Source: Defluviitalea saccharophila (GTDB lineage Bacteria; Bacillota; Clostridia; Lachnospirales; Defluviitaleaceae). From it: 64,000 nt of DNA. The stretch spans positions 2,170,001-2,234,000 of the forward strand of contig NZ_CP121687.1 of assembly GCF_038396635.1 (NCBI RefSeq), written 5' to 3'. Each line of letters begins with the position of its first letter. Within the stretch, counting starts at the first letter, position 1. The position numbers and the translations under genes were made by a program. The notes under the pieces are model-generated. The model ran no database searches. It worked only from the letters and a program-made list of their open reading frames with translations, and was not told where the DNA came from. Shown one piece after another: positions 1 to 9,141 of this stretch.

Positions 1-14
1 ATATAGAAAACATA

Positions 15-43
15 TTGATATTTGGATAAATCTGTTATATAAT
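15..43 (+). promoter_or_regulatory. Sigma-A-type promoter of spoVG
   Basis: TTGATA at 15-20 and TATAAT at 38-43 are separated by 17 nt, so the match to the vegetative consensus is near perfect. The start would lie near 50, giving a leader of about 65 nt. In Bacillus spoVG is read from a sigma-H promoter; here the visible element is sigma-A-like. Sequence inference only. Confidence 0.7.
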
Positions 44-115
44 AAGGTCATATATGGAAACGGGATCTGGGGGGTTACTCTAGGACCGCATCATGTTACA
101 GAGAGGAGTTCACAT

Positions 116-421
116 ATGGAAATCACAGATATTCGTGTACGTAAAATTAACAAGGAAGGTAAAATGAAGGCAGTTGTTTCTGTTACTTTTGATAACGAAT
201 TTGTTGTGCATGATATTAAGGTAATCGAAGGCGATAAGGGTCGTTTTATTGCAATGCCCAGCCGTAAGACGATTGATGGAGAATTTAGAGATATTGCTCA
301 TCCAATTAATTCTACAACCCGTGATAAGATCCAAACAGCTGTTTTGGAAAAGTATGAAATGGTGCTTCTAGCAGAATCAGATGAAGTTGAGGACGAAATT
401 GCTGCCGATATCGAAATGTAA
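116..421 (+). CDS. spoVG: Septation/sporulation regulator SpoVG
   Basis: This 101-residue protein matches SpoVG over its full length. It begins [10 protein letters not shown] and carries the family core [21 protein letters not shown]. SpoVG is a small site-specific nucleic-acid-binding regulator that affects asymmetric septation and other developmental traits. The ATG at 116 follows a GAGAGGAG ribosome binding site at 101-108. The acidic C-terminal tail ([15 protein letters not shown]) is typical of the family. It is followed by its own strong terminator and then glmU, the same order as in Bacillus subtilis. Confidence 0.97.
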   Translation: MEITDIRVRKINKEGKMKAVVSVTFDNEFVVHDIKVIEGDKGRFIAMPSRKTIDGEFRDIAHPINSTTRDKIQTAVLEKYEMVLLAESDEVEDEIAADIEM

Positions 422-431
422 TGAGTAATTC

Positions 432-480
432 AAAGGACGGTTCCTTTCGGTTTTTAAAACCATAAGGAGCCGTCCTTTTT
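432..480 (+). terminator. Intrinsic terminator after spoVG
   Basis: AAAGGACGG at 432-440 pairs with CCGTCCTTT at 470-478, extended inward by TCCT/AGGA, and a T run follows. It separates spoVG from glmU. Confidence 0.92.
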
Positions 481-483
481 GAT

Positions 484-561
484 TATATAGGAAATTCCTA
501 TGCAATAAAAAGCCTTTTGGGCAGAATGCACACTCGCGCATATTGTATTTTGTTGGCTTTC
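484..561 (+). repeat. Dispersed intergenic repeat, copy a (5' part)
   Basis: The sequence opens with the palindrome ATAGGAAATTCCTAT and continues through GGGCAGAATGC, CTCGC and TATTGTATTTT to GGCTTT. The same series is present at 29539-29620, and shorter forms lie at 15207 and 26519. All four copies are intergenic and directly follow a terminator. No coding capacity was seen. It looks like a small REP or MITE-like family. Confidence 0.8.
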
Positions 562-627
562 TTATTGAAAATTTATTATAAACATGAGAAAATGTAGGGG
601 ATATTATGAAACAAGGAAGGGATAGGA

Positions 628-2010
628 ATGAGTATTTCAGATACAAGGGGATTATCAACAATCATACTGGCTGCCGGGGAGGGCACCAGAATGAAATCCA
701 AAAAATCAAAGGTATTACATAAAGTACTGGGCAAAAGTCTGATACAACATGTGATCAATGCTGCAAAATATGCAGGAAGTGAGAAAACTTGCCTTGTCAT
801 CGGATATAAAGGCGAAGAAGTAAAAGAAGCTATCGGAGATGGTGTAGAATACGCAGTCCAAAAAGAAAGACTGGGTACTGGCCATGCAGTGATGCAGGCA
901 GAGTCCTTTATTGGAGAAGAAGGGGATATCCTTGTATTATATGGCGATACCCCACTGATTACCGGAGAAACTTTAAAAAATATGATCGAAACCCATAGAA
1001 AAGAACAAAATGGTGTAACCATTTTATCGGCTATCGTAGAAGATCCTACGGGCTATGGAAGAATCATAAGAGACGAAAGTGGAAACTTTGTAAAAAATGT
1101 TGAACACAAGGATGCTAATGAAGAAGAATTAAAGGTAAGAGAAATTAACGGAGGCATGTATTGTTTTCAGGCAAAACTCTTAAAGGAAGCCTTAAAGGAG
1201 CTTACTAATGATAATGTTCAGGGAGAATATTATCTTACGGATACTCTTCATATTATTTTATCTAAGGGCTATAAGGTTAATGCAATGATTGTTAAAGATA
1301 CCAATGAGATATTAGGCGTTAATTCAAGGGCGCAGCTTAGTGAAGTAACCCAGATTATGAAAAGACGCATTAATAAAAAATTTATGGATGAAGGAGTTAC
1401 TATCATAGACCCTGAAAATACCTATATTGAACCGGATGTTTCAATTGGAATAGACACCATTATATATCCTGGTTCTATTATCCAAGGGGAAACGGTGATT
1501 GGAGAAGACTGCATTATAGGGCCAAATACAAGAATAGAGCATGCAAAGATAGGCAATGATGTAAGTATTGAATCCAGCGTTGTTTTAGAGAGCGAAATCG
1601 GTTTAAGCACCACCGTAGGACCCTTTGCTTATATCAGGCCGAACAGCAAAATTGGAAGTCATATAAAGATTGGTGATTTTGTTGAAGTAAAAAATTCTAC
1701 TATAGGCAATCATACAAAAGTATCCCACTTAACTTATATTGGAGATGCCGATGTGGGAGCGAACGTTAATTTTGGCTGTGGTACGGTTATTGTAAACTAT
1801 GACGGACGTAAAAAACATAGAACGACCATTGAGGACGGAGCATTTATAGGATGCAATACGAACCTGGTTTCTCCCGTTACCGTTCATAAAGAAGCTTATA
1901 CAGCAGCAGGATCTACCATTACGGAAGATGTACCTTCAAGGGCTTTAGGAATCGCCAGAGCAAGGCAGATCAATAAAGAAAATTGGGTGGATAAGAAAAA
2001 TAATCGTTAG
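628..2010 (+). CDS. glmU: Bifunctional N-acetylglucosamine-1-phosphate uridyltransferase / glucosamine-1-phosphate acetyltransferase
   Basis: GlmU acetylates glucosamine-1-phosphate and then uridylates it, giving UDP-GlcNAc for peptidoglycan and teichoic acids. The N-terminal pyrophosphorylase domain has [20 protein letters not shown] near residue 13, the sugar-nucleotide loop LYGDTPL, and YGRIIRD. The C-terminal half (from about residue 255) is a left-handed beta-helix of I-G-x-x hexapeptides containing the acetyltransferase segment [22 protein letters not shown]. The length of 460 residues is normal. The ATG at 628 follows AAGGAAGGG at 613-621. Substrate is supplied by GlmM and GlmS, which are encoded at the other end of this core region. 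Confidence 0.98.
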   Translation: MSISDTRGLSTIILAAGEGTRMKSKKSKVLHKVLGKSLIQHVINAAKYAGSEKTCLVIGYKGEEVKEAIGDGVEYAVQKERLGTGHAVMQAESFIGEEGDILVLYGDTPLITGETLKNMIETHRKEQNGVTILSAIVEDPTGYGRIIRDESGNFVKNVEHKDANEEELKVREINGGMYCFQAKLLKEALKELTNDNVQGEYYLTDTLHIILSKGYKVNAMIVKDTNEILGVNSRAQLSEVTQIMKRRINKKFMDEGVTIIDPENTYIEPDVSIGIDTIIYPGSIIQGETVIGEDCIIGPNTRIEHAKIGNDVSIESSVVLESEIGLSTTVGPFAYIRPNSKIGSHIKIGDFVEVKNSTIGNHTKVSHLTYIGDADVGANVNFGCGTVIVNYDGRKKHRTTIEDGAFIGCNTNLVSPVTVHKEAYTAAGSTITEDVPSRALGIARARQINKENWVDKKNNR

Positions 2011-2023
2011 GATAGAAATTCCT

Positions 2024-2051
2024 TTGTAAAATATAAAAGATATGATATAAT
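2024..2051 (+). promoter_or_regulatory. Probable sigma-A promoter of prs
   Basis: TTGTAA at 2024-2029 and an extended -10, TGATATAAT, with TATAAT at 2046-2051 are spaced by 16 nt. TGTCGAA, a perfect 7-nt match to the Spo0A box, lies at 2054-2060 over the expected start site. Whether Spo0A acts here is untested. Confidence 0.6.
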
Positions 2052-2105
2052 TATGTCGAAATTAGGGGGGCGTAAATTACCGATATTCTAAGGAGGCCTT
2101 TTTTC

Positions 2106-3059
2106 ATGAGGAGCGCTAGCAGCGAAATCAAGATTTTTTCATGTAATGCACACCATGAGTTAGCAGAAGAAATTGCAAGAGAGTTAGGACTGAAGCTGGG
2201 AAATGCAGAAGTCGGACGATTTAGCGATGGCGAAATTTCAGTACGCATCGATGATAAGGTAAGAGGAGCAGATGTATTTATTATTCAGCCTACATCCGCA
2301 CCGGTGAACGAAAACCTGATGGAATTACTTATTATGATGGACGGACTTAGAAGAGCTTCTGCAGGAAGAATAACGGCAGTTATTCCTTACTACGGCTATG
2401 CAAGACAAGACAGAAAAACAAGAGCCAGAGATCCAATCAGCGCAAGATTGGTTGCAGATTTGATTCAAACAGCAGGAGCCCACAGGGCACTTGTAATGGA
2501 TTTGCATTGTGCTCAAATTCAAGGGTTCTTTAATATTCCTGTAGATCATTTAGTCGGAATGCCTTTATTAACTCGATACTATACCGAGAAGTTCGGCTCA
2601 CTGGATGATTTTGTTGCTGTTTCCCCGGACCTTGGAAGCGTGGGAAGGACTAGAGCCTTTGCGTCCAAATTAGAAATTCCTTTGGCGATTATTGACAAAA
2701 GAAGACCTAAAGCGAATGTTTCAGAAATAATGAATATCATAGGAAACATAGAAGGCAAAAAAGTGATCTTAGTAGATGACATGATTGATACTGCAGGAAC
2801 CATTACCAACGCAGCCAATACTTTAAAAGAGAGAGGTGCTGCAGAGGTATTCGCTTGTTGTACCCATCCTGTATTATCCGGACCCGCTATAGAAAGAATA
2901 GAAGCATCCGCTATTTCTGAATTAGTTGTACTTAACACGATTAAACTTCCAAAAGAAAAGAGAATTCCAAAATTAAGAGAGATTTCTGTTGCACCTATTA
3001 TGGCAGATGCTATTCATAGAATTCATGAGGATTTATCTATCTCTAAATTGTTTGACTAA
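2106..3059 (+). CDS. prs: Ribose-phosphate pyrophosphokinase (PRPP synthetase)
   Basis: It makes 5-phosphoribosyl-1-pyrophosphate from ribose-5-phosphate and ATP. PRPP feeds purine, pyrimidine, NAD, His and Trp synthesis and the Hpt salvage enzyme encoded at 16760. Class I features are visible: [17 protein letters not shown] near residue 38, the flexible loop [16 protein letters not shown] near residue 97, and the PRPP loop [15 protein letters not shown] near residue 222. At 317 residues it has the usual length. AGGAGG at 2091-2096 fixes the ATG at 2106. The order glmU-prs-pth is conserved in Firmicutes; the ctc gene (50S L25-like) found between prs and pth in Bacillus is absent here. Confidence 0.98.
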   Translation: MRSASSEIKIFSCNAHHELAEEIARELGLKLGNAEVGRFSDGEISVRIDDKVRGADVFIIQPTSAPVNENLMELLIMMDGLRRASAGRITAVIPYYGYARQDRKTRARDPISARLVADLIQTAGAHRALVMDLHCAQIQGFFNIPVDHLVGMPLLTRYYTEKFGSLDDFVAVSPDLGSVGRTRAFASKLEIPLAIIDKRRPKANVSEIMNIIGNIEGKKVILVDDMIDTAGTITNAANTLKERGAAEVFACCTHPVLSGPAIERIEASAISELVVLNTIKLPKEKRIPKLREISVAPIMADAIHRIHEDLSISKLFD

Positions 3060-3085
3060 ATTAAAATAAATATTTAAAATATCCA

Positions 3086-3110
3086 AGCCCTAGTATTACT
3101 AGGGCTCTTT
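3086..3110 (+). terminator. Terminator-like hairpin after prs
   Basis: AGCCCTAGT at 3086-3094 pairs perfectly with ACTAGGGCT at 3098-3106 across a 3-nt loop. Only a short CTTT follows, so termination may be partial and allow read-through into pth. Confidence 0.65.
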
Positions 3111-3138
3111 GCTATTGAAAAAAACGGAGGGAAAATCA

Positions 3139-3711
3139 ATGTTTGCAGTTATAGGATTAGGAAATCCCGGAATGCAGTATGAAACAACAAGGCATAATGT
3201 CGGGTTTGAAGTGATTGAAAGATTAGCCTATGAAAATCAAATTCAAGTCAATAAGAAAAAACACCATGCATTAATCGGGGAAGGAACGATTGCCGGACAA
3301 AGAGTCGTTTTGGCAAAGCCTCAGACTTATATGAATCTTAGCGGTCAAAGCGTGATAGAAATTATGAATTGGTATAAGATTGACAAAAATCATATAATTA
3401 TAATATATGACGATATAAGCCTGCCCATTGGACAGATAAGAATTCGTACCAAAGGCAGTGCAGGAGGACATAACGGCATAAAAAATATTATAGCTCATTT
3501 AAATTCTCAGGAATTTCCACGAGTGAAAGTTGGCGTAGGAGAAAAACCTCCGGGATGGGACTTAGCCGACTATGTATTAAGTCGTTTTACTAAAGAAGAA
3601 ATACCAGAAATGGTTGAGAGTATTAAAATCGCTTCAGATGCTGTGGAAACCATTATAAGAGAAGGCAGTGCCTCTGCCATGAATAAATTTAATCAGCGGA
3701 TAAGGGAGTGA
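3139..3711 (+). CDS. pth: Peptidyl-tRNA hydrolase
   Basis: Pth recycles peptidyl-tRNAs that drop off the ribosome. The protein starts MFAVIGLGNPG and has the catalytic histidine in TTRHNVGFEVIERLA (about residue 20). It also has YMNLSGQSV and the DDISLPIGQIRIR...GSAGGHNGIKNI block. The start is placed at ATG 3139, with ACGGAGGG at 3124-3131. An in-frame TTG at 3109 would overlap the upstream hairpin and add residues foreign to the family. This gives 190 residues. It ends in TGA 4 nt before the mfd start, so the two genes are co-transcribed; the small fin gene seen between them in Bacillus is missing. Confidence 0.97.
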   Translation: MFAVIGLGNPGMQYETTRHNVGFEVIERLAYENQIQVNKKKHHALIGEGTIAGQRVVLAKPQTYMNLSGQSVIEIMNWYKIDKNHIIIIYDDISLPIGQIRIRTKGSAGGHNGIKNIIAHLNSQEFPRVKVGVGEKPPGWDLADYVLSRFTKEEIPEMVESIKIASDAVETIIREGSASAMNKFNQRIRE

Positions 3712-3715
3712 CGAC

Positions 3716-6700
3716 TTGAAAAATACTGCTTTTAGCGGAATGATACAGCCGCTGCTTGAATTGGAATCTTATCAAAAGTTACTAAACAATTTAAATAATC
3801 ACCATTCCCCTATACTGACAACAGGCATCATAGACTCACAAAAAGCCCATCTGATTTATGCTCTGCAAACCCATACAGACAGACCGGTCATTATTCTTAC
3901 ACATAACGAAATGAAAGCAAAAGAAATCTATGAGGACATGCAGTTTTTTATAAAGGACAATATATATGTTTATCCTTCAAAGGACCCTCTTTTTTACAGT
4001 GCAGATGTTCACAGCATTGATATTGTAAGGCAAAGATTAAACGTTATAAAGGCATTACTAGATCAAAAAAATCCAGTTATTGTCTTATCGGTCGAAGCTT
4101 TGTTAGACAGGCTGGTTAGAAAAGATGTTTTTAAAACCTTTATTATAAATCTTTCAGTAGGAGATATAGTATCCACTGACGAACTTACCCGTCAATTGGT
4201 TTTGATGGGTTATGAACATGTAGAATTGGTAGAAAGCCCCGGGCAGTTTGCCATCAGGGGAGGCATTATAGACATTTATTCCGGGACCTTGCCCCATCCC
4301 TATAGAATAGAACTCTGGGACGACGAAATAGATTCTATAAGACAGATGGATCCATTGACCCAAAGATCTTCTGAAAAGTCAGAACAAATAGAGATATTTC
4401 CCATGAGAGAACTGGTATTTACAGAAGAAGTAATTCAAGAGTCTATTGTCCGTATAGCAGAAGAAAGTAAAAAGCGCCTTAAACAGATGGAGAAAAAAGG
4501 TCTTATAGAGCAGAAAGAAATTTTATCTAAAACAGTAGATGCATTTTTAGAAAAGATAAAAAATCAAAAGACTTTTCAAGGCATAGAAGGATATGTCAGA
4601 TATTTTTATGAAGATACGGTGACTTTGACAGATTATCTGGACAAAGAAACTTTATTTATTATAGATGAACCAGTCAGGATCAAGGAAAAGTGCTTTAAAA
4701 CCATTCAAGAGTTTGAAGAAAGTATGAAGGGAAGATTAGAAAAAGGCTATATTCTTCCCCGCCAAATGGAAACCCTGTTTAGATATGAAGATGTTTTAGA
4801 CAGCATTAAAGATTTTGACACTATTTTAATGACCATGCTGACCCATACCATAAAAGACTTCACAATCAAGGAAAGCCTGCAGTTTCCGGTTAAATCCATC
4901 AATTCTTTCTATAAGCAGATGGATATCTTAGAGAAGGATTTGACCTTCTGGAAGCAGAAAAATTGCCGAATTCTTATTTTGGCAGGACCCAGAAGCAAGG
5001 GAGAGAGGCTGCAAAAAGAACTCTCCGAAAAAAATATTATTAGTACCTACAGAAGTGATTTATCGGAGCCTATAGAGAAGGGACAAATTATCATTTCCCA
5101 CGGAAGCCTTCATAGGGGCTTTGAATACGGAATGATTGATTTTGTTATTATCTCTGATAAAGAAGTCTTTGGGGAAGAAAAGAAAAAGAGAAAAGTCAAA
5201 AAGAAACCCAAAGGTTCAAAAATCGAAAGTTTTACGGACCTTTCCATAGGGGATTATGTGGTTCATGAAAACCATGGTATTGGTATTTATCAGGGAATTG
5301 AGAAAATCGTCGTAGATAATGTCAGCAAAGATTACTTAAAGATTCGCTATGCGGATAGTGGAAATCTATACGTTTCTGTCAATCAAATGGATTTGATTCA
5401 AAAATATATAGGTGCAGAAGGCAAAGGACCTAAGCTTAACAAGCTTGGGGGAAGCGAATGGGTAAAGACCAAGGCAAGGGTTAAAAAAGCAGTGGCGGAT
5501 TTAGCCAAAGAGCTTATTGAACTCTATGCAAAAAGACAAAACAACCGGGGATTCAGATACAGTCCTGACACAGTCTGGCAAAAAGAATTTGAAGACATGT
5601 TTCCTTATGAAGAGACCGGTGATCAGATTACTGCCATTGAAGAAGTCAAAAAAGATTTAGAAAGTGATAAAATCATGGAACGTCTTCTTTGCGGAGACGT
5701 TGGCTATGGAAAAACAGAAGTAGCCATACGGGCTGCTTTTAAAGTGGTTCAGGACGGCAAGCAGGTAGCTTATCTTGTACCTACCACCATTTTGGCACAG
5801 CAGCATTATAATACCTTTGTGCAAAGGATGAAGGACTTCCCTGTAAAAGTGGGGATATTATCCCGTTTCCGTACTCCTAAAGAGCAAAAGGAGACCATTG
5901 AGCAGTTAAGAAAAGGCATGATTGATATCATTATAGGCACCCACAGACTCTTATCCAAGGATATTGTATTTAAAGATCTAGGACTCTTAATTATAGATGA
6001 AGAGCAGAGATTCGGAGTTACCCATAAGGAAAAATTAAAATATCTGAAAGAAAATGTAGACGTTTTAACCCTAACGGCGACCCCTATTCCAAGGACTCTT
6101 CACATGAGCCTTGTAGGCATCAGAGACATGAGTGTCTTAGAAGAGCCCCCGGAAGAAAGGTATCCTGTACAAACCTATGTCATGGAGTACAATCCCGAAT
6201 TCGTAAGAGATGCAATTCATCGTGAGCTTGGAAGAAACGGACAGGTATATTATCTGCACAATCGTGTAAAGAACATTGATAAAATTGCAGCCAAAATTCA
6301 AGAGATGGTACCGGAAGCTGTGGTATCCTACGCCCATGGACAGATGAGCGAAAGAGAATTAGAAAATATCATGATGGACTTTATCAATGGAGAAATTGAT
6401 GTTTTGGTTTGTACCACGATTATAGAAACCGGTCTTGATATACCCAATGTAAATACAATTATTATCCAGGACGCAGACTATATGGGGTTATCCCAGCTTT
6501 ATCAATTAAGAGGCAGAGTGGGGCGTTCCAATCGAATTGCCTATGCTTACCTTATGTATCAAAAAGATAAGGTGCTGCAGGAAGCAGCCGAAAAAAGGCT
6601 TCAGGCCATTAAAGAATTCACAGAATTCGGTTCAGGCTTTAAGATTGCCATGCGGGATTTAGAAATCAGAGGGGCAGGCAATCTGCTTGGAGAACAGCAG

Positions 6701-7249
6701 CATGGCCATATGGAAGCGGTAGGATATGATTTATACTGCAAACTCTTAGAAGAAGCTGTTCGGGAAGAAAAAGGAGAAATCCTGCAGGAAGCCTTCGAAA
6801 CATCCATAGAATTAAATGTCAATGCGTATATCCCTGCCAGATTTATCAGCAATGAAATGCAAAAACTAGAAATCTATAAAAAGATCGCCTCCATACAAAC
6901 CGAGCAGGATTATTTCGATTTGCAGGAAGAAATTGAAGACAGATATGGAGACCTTCCAAGAAGTGTTCAAAATCTGTTAGAAATCGCCCTTATAAAATCT
7001 GAAGCCCATGCCTTAGACATACTATCCATTGCTCAAAAGGGAAATAAAGTAAATTTTACCTTCAAAAAAGATGCCCGTATAGATCCTATAAAGATTCCGG
7101 AGCTGCTTAGTAAGTACAATAGAAAATTGACTTTTGCAGCTGCTGAAAACCCTTATTTCATATATCATGTATCCGATGAAGAAAAAGAGACACTTATCAG
7201 ATATATTAAGAATTTATTACAGGATATGAAAGGTTTGAAGTTAGAATAA
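3716..7249 (+). CDS. mfd: Transcription-repair coupling factor Mfd
   Basis: Mfd is an ATP-driven DNA translocase that removes RNA polymerase stalled at lesions and recruits UvrA. In order it has an N-terminal UvrB-like module (residues 1-350), an RNA-polymerase-interacting CarD-like domain from about residue 510 (IGDYVVHENHGIGIYQGIE), and a RecG-like helicase core. The core contains Walker A GDVGYGKTEVA near 659, DEEQRFGV near 760, and TATPIPRTLHMSL. The C-terminal TRCF domain is also present. The length of 1177 residues is standard. The start is TTG at 3716, 7 nt after AAGGGAG and immediately behind the pth stop. Confidence 0.97.
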   Translation: MKNTAFSGMIQPLLELESYQKLLNNLNNHHSPILTTGIIDSQKAHLIYALQTHTDRPVIILTHNEMKAKEIYEDMQFFIKDNIYVYPSKDPLFYSADVHSIDIVRQRLNVIKALLDQKNPVIVLSVEALLDRLVRKDVFKTFIINLSVGDIVSTDELTRQLVLMGYEHVELVESPGQFAIRGGIIDIYSGTLPHPYRIELWDDEIDSIRQMDPLTQRSSEKSEQIEIFPMRELVFTEEVIQESIVRIAEESKKRLKQMEKKGLIEQKEILSKTVDAFLEKIKNQKTFQGIEGYVRYFYEDTVTLTDYLDKETLFIIDEPVRIKEKCFKTIQEFEESMKGRLEKGYILPRQMETLFRYEDVLDSIKDFDTILMTMLTHTIKDFTIKESLQFPVKSINSFYKQMDILEKDLTFWKQKNCRILILAGPRSKGERLQKELSEKNIISTYRSDLSEPIEKGQIIISHGSLHRGFEYGMIDFVIISDKEVFGEEKKKRKVKKKPKGSKIESFTDLSIGDYVVHENHGIGIYQGIEKIVVDNVSKDYLKIRYADSGNLYVSVNQMDLIQKYIGAEGKGPKLNKLGGSEWVKTKARVKKAVADLAKELIELYAKRQNNRGFRYSPDTVWQKEFEDMFPYEETGDQITAIEEVKKDLESDKIMERLLCGDVGYGKTEVAIRAAFKVVQDGKQVAYLVPTTILAQQHYNTFVQRMKDFPVKVGILSRFRTPKEQKETIEQLRKGMIDIIIGTHRLLSKDIVFKDLGLLIIDEEQRFGVTHKEKLKYLKENVDVLTLTATPIPRTLHMSLVGIRDMSVLEEPPEERYPVQTYVMEYNPEFVRDAIHRELGRNGQVYYLHNRVKNIDKIAAKIQEMVPEAVVSYAHGQMSERELENIMMDFINGEIDVLVCTTIIETGLDIPNVNTIIIQDADYMGLSQLYQLRGRVGRSNRIAYAYLMYQKDKVLQEAAEKRLQAIKEFTEFGSGFKIAMRDLEIRGAGNLLGEQQHGHMEAVGYDLYCKLLEEAVREEKGEILQEAFETSIELNVNAYIPARFISNEMQKLEIYKKIASIQTEQDYFDLQEEIEDRYGDLPRSVQNLLEIALIKSEAHALDILSIAQKGNKVNFTFKKDARIDPIKIPELLSKYNRKLTFAAAENPYFIYHVSDEEKETLIRYIKNLLQDMKGLKLE

Positions 7250-7263
7250 AATTCTTTTATAAT
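7235..7263 (+). promoter_or_regulatory. Probable sigma-A promoter of the foldase gene
   Basis: TTGAAG at 7235-7240 and TATAAT at 7258-7263 are spaced by 17 nt. The -35 lies inside the last codons of mfd. The expected leader is about 50 nt. Confidence 0.55.
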
Positions 7264-7319
7264 ATAAAGTAATGGGGAAATAATTATACTTAAGCCATAT
7301 ATGAAATGGGGTTTGAGAA

Positions 7320-8318
7320 ATGGGCTTTAAAAAAGGAATGACAGCGATATTATCCATATTGATAATTGTAGGTGTTATGTTAACTGGCTGCTCCAATAAA
7401 AATGATTATGTAGCAGCCATTAATGACGGAAAAGTAAGTGTAGAAGAGTATAAAGTCTATTTGTGGCGAATCAAACAGGTATACCAAAGTATAGGGCAAG
7501 AAGATATTTGGGAAACAAAATTTGATGGTAAGCCGGCGGAAGAAGTGGCAAAGGAAAGAGCCCTGGATTCCATTAAATCTATTAAGCTTCAGGTTCAGGA
7601 AGCCAAAAAGATGAAGCTTTCTTTAACTGACGAAGAAAAAGAGCAGGTAAAGGCAAGGGCAGGTATCCTTAAATCGGAAATCGGCGAAGAAGAAATAAAG
7701 AATATGGGTATTTCAAACACAACCATCGAAAAGATCGCAGAAGAAAACATCCTCAGTCAAAAGTTATATGAAGCGATTACAAAGGATTTTGTTGTCAATA
7801 AAGAAGAGTTCGAAGAATTTTTCGAGCAAAATAAAGAAAGTTTAAAGCAGGTAAGAGCCAAACACATTTTATTAAAAACCCATGATATAAAAGACGGCAA
7901 ATTAGAGGCCCTTTCGGAAGAAGAACAAGAGGAAGCTTATAAGAAGGCACAAGAAGCTTTAGAAAGGGCTAAAGCAGGAGAAGACTTCGCTGCTTTAGTA
8001 CAAGAATATTCAGAGGATGAGGCCTCCTTACCTTCTGACGGAGAATATGTCTTTGGAAGAAATCAAATGGAACCGGCTTTTGAAGCTGCATCCTTTGAGT
8101 TAAAGGTTGGGGAAATCAGCGACTTGGTTGAAACAAGCTACGGATATCATATTATAAAGTTAGAAGAAATTATCGAACCGGACAAGGAAGAAACAGAGCA
8201 AAGCTATTATGATTTAGAAAAGCAAAGCTTTTATCAGTCTAAAGTACAAGAATGGATGAATCAGGCAACCGTCGAGATTAATCAAGAAGTTTGGGACACA
8301 ATCAAAGTAAAAGAATAA
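7320..8318 (+). CDS. PrsA/SurA-like peptidyl-prolyl isomerase lipoprotein
   Basis: This is an extracytoplasmic foldase anchored by a lipid. The signal peptide ends in lipobox LTGC with Cys at residue 24. A helical SurA_N-like region (about 30-170) precedes a parvulin rotamase domain from about residue 179. That domain contains RAKHILLKTH, LVQEYSEDEASLPSDGE, GRNQMEPAFEAASFEL and ETSYGYHIIKLEE. At 332 residues it is within the PrsA range. Such proteins help secreted proteins fold outside the membrane. It sits between mfd and spoVT and ends in its own terminator. The paralogue name (prsA or another foldase) is not settled by sequence alone. Confidence 0.93.
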   Translation: MGFKKGMTAILSILIIVGVMLTGCSNKNDYVAAINDGKVSVEEYKVYLWRIKQVYQSIGQEDIWETKFDGKPAEEVAKERALDSIKSIKLQVQEAKKMKLSLTDEEKEQVKARAGILKSEIGEEEIKNMGISNTTIEKIAEENILSQKLYEAITKDFVVNKEEFEEFFEQNKESLKQVRAKHILLKTHDIKDGKLEALSEEEQEEAYKKAQEALERAKAGEDFAALVQEYSEDEASLPSDGEYVFGRNQMEPAFEAASFELKVGEISDLVETSYGYHIIKLEEIIEPDKEETEQSYYDLEKQSFYQSKVQEWMNQATVEINQEVWDTIKVKE

Positions 8319-8322
8319 GATT

Positions 8323-8356
8323 AAAAAACGAGGAATATTTCCTCGTTTTTTGTTTT
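8323..8356 (+). terminator. Intrinsic terminator after the foldase gene
   Basis: AAAACGAGGAA and TTTCCTCGTTTT form the stem across a 2-nt loop, followed by TTGTTTT. It isolates the foldase gene from spoVT. Confidence 0.9.
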
Positions 8357-8376
8357 AGAAGAAAAATGGAAAACAT

Positions 8377-8406
8377 GCATAAAATAGCAATATTGTAATC
8401 ATACTA
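8377..8406 (+). promoter_or_regulatory. Sigma-G-type forespore promoter of spoVT
   Basis: GCATA at 8377-8381 and CATACTA at 8400-8406 are separated by 18 nt. This fits the sigma-G consensus GHATR-N18-CATXHTA at every defined position. In Bacillus spoVT belongs to the sigma-G regulon, so the position makes biological sense. The expected start is near 8413, about 40 nt before the GTG start codon. Confidence 0.72.
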
Positions 8407-8452
8407 TTACTGAAAACGATTACGAACGCTAGAGATTAGAGGAGGAATCTAT

Positions 8453-9004
8453 GTGAAAGCTACTGGAATCGTAAGAAGAATAGATGATTTAGGACGTGTT
8501 GTTATTCCAAAGGAAATAAGAAGAACCCTTCGTATCCGAGAAGGAGACCCTCTTGAAATCTTCACAGATCACGACGGACAAGTTATTTTGAAAAAGTACT
8601 CTCCTATTGGTGAATTAGGAACCTTTGCAAAAGAGTACGCTGAAGCATTGGCTCAAACTACGGGACTCATTACCTGTATTGCGGATAAAGACCAAATCAT
8701 TGCCGTTTCAGGAGGCTCTAAAAAAGAATTCCTGGATAAAAGCATCAGCCAATCCCTTGAAAAAGTTATTGAAGAAAGAACCGTATTTACCGCATCAAAA
8801 GATGATGAGAAGTTTATTCCTATTTTAGCAGAGGAATCTTCAAGCAATTATACTTCTGAACTTATATCCCCAATTATAGCTGAAGGAGATGTTGTGGGAG
8901 CGGTCATTTTCTTATCCGCTGACAAGAATGCCCAAATGGGAGAAGTGGAGACTAAGCTGGCACAATCAGCAGCAGGATTTTTAGGAAAACAAATGGAACA
9001 ATAA
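8453..9004 (+). CDS. spoVT: Stage V sporulation transcription factor SpoVT
   Basis: SpoVT is a forespore regulator that tunes sigma-G-dependent genes. Residues 1-50 form the AbrB swapped-hairpin DNA-binding domain (MKATGIVRRIDDLGRVVIPKEI, then RTLRIREGDPLEIF). Residues 55-183 form the GAF-like C-terminal domain. The 183-residue length agrees with Bacillus SpoVT. The start is GTG at 8453, since the ATG two bases earlier is followed at once by a stop; GAGGAGGAA lies at 8439-8447. It has a sigma-G-like promoter in front and a hairpin behind, so it is probably monocistronic. Confidence 0.96.
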   Translation: MKATGIVRRIDDLGRVVIPKEIRRTLRIREGDPLEIFTDHDGQVILKKYSPIGELGTFAKEYAEALAQTTGLITCIADKDQIIAVSGGSKKEFLDKSISQSLEKVIEERTVFTASKDDEKFIPILAEESSSNYTSELISPIIAEGDVVGAVIFLSADKNAQMGEVETKLAQSAAGFLGKQMEQ

Positions 9005-9031
9005 ATGCAGATAGAATTTCTGTCTGCATTT
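9003..9031 (+). terminator. Hairpin after spoVT
   Basis: AAATGCAGATAGAA pairs with TTCTGTCTGCATTT (one G-T pair) directly behind the stop codon. The downstream T run is weak, so termination efficiency is uncertain. Confidence 0.65.
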
Positions 9032-9059
9032 ATCATACATTTTAAGTCAATTGGACTAT

Positions 9060-9088
9060 TTGTAATGAAATGTATTTTATGCTATACT
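9060..9088 (+). promoter_or_regulatory. Sigma-A promoter of the mazG operon
   Basis: TTGTAA at 9060-9065 and TATACT at 9083-9088 have a 17-nt spacer. TG in TGCTATACT makes it an extended -10. Confidence 0.65.
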
Positions 9089-9141
9089 CATGTTGAATTC
9101 AAGTCATTAAGTTAACATTAGATTAAATGAGTGGGTGCAGA

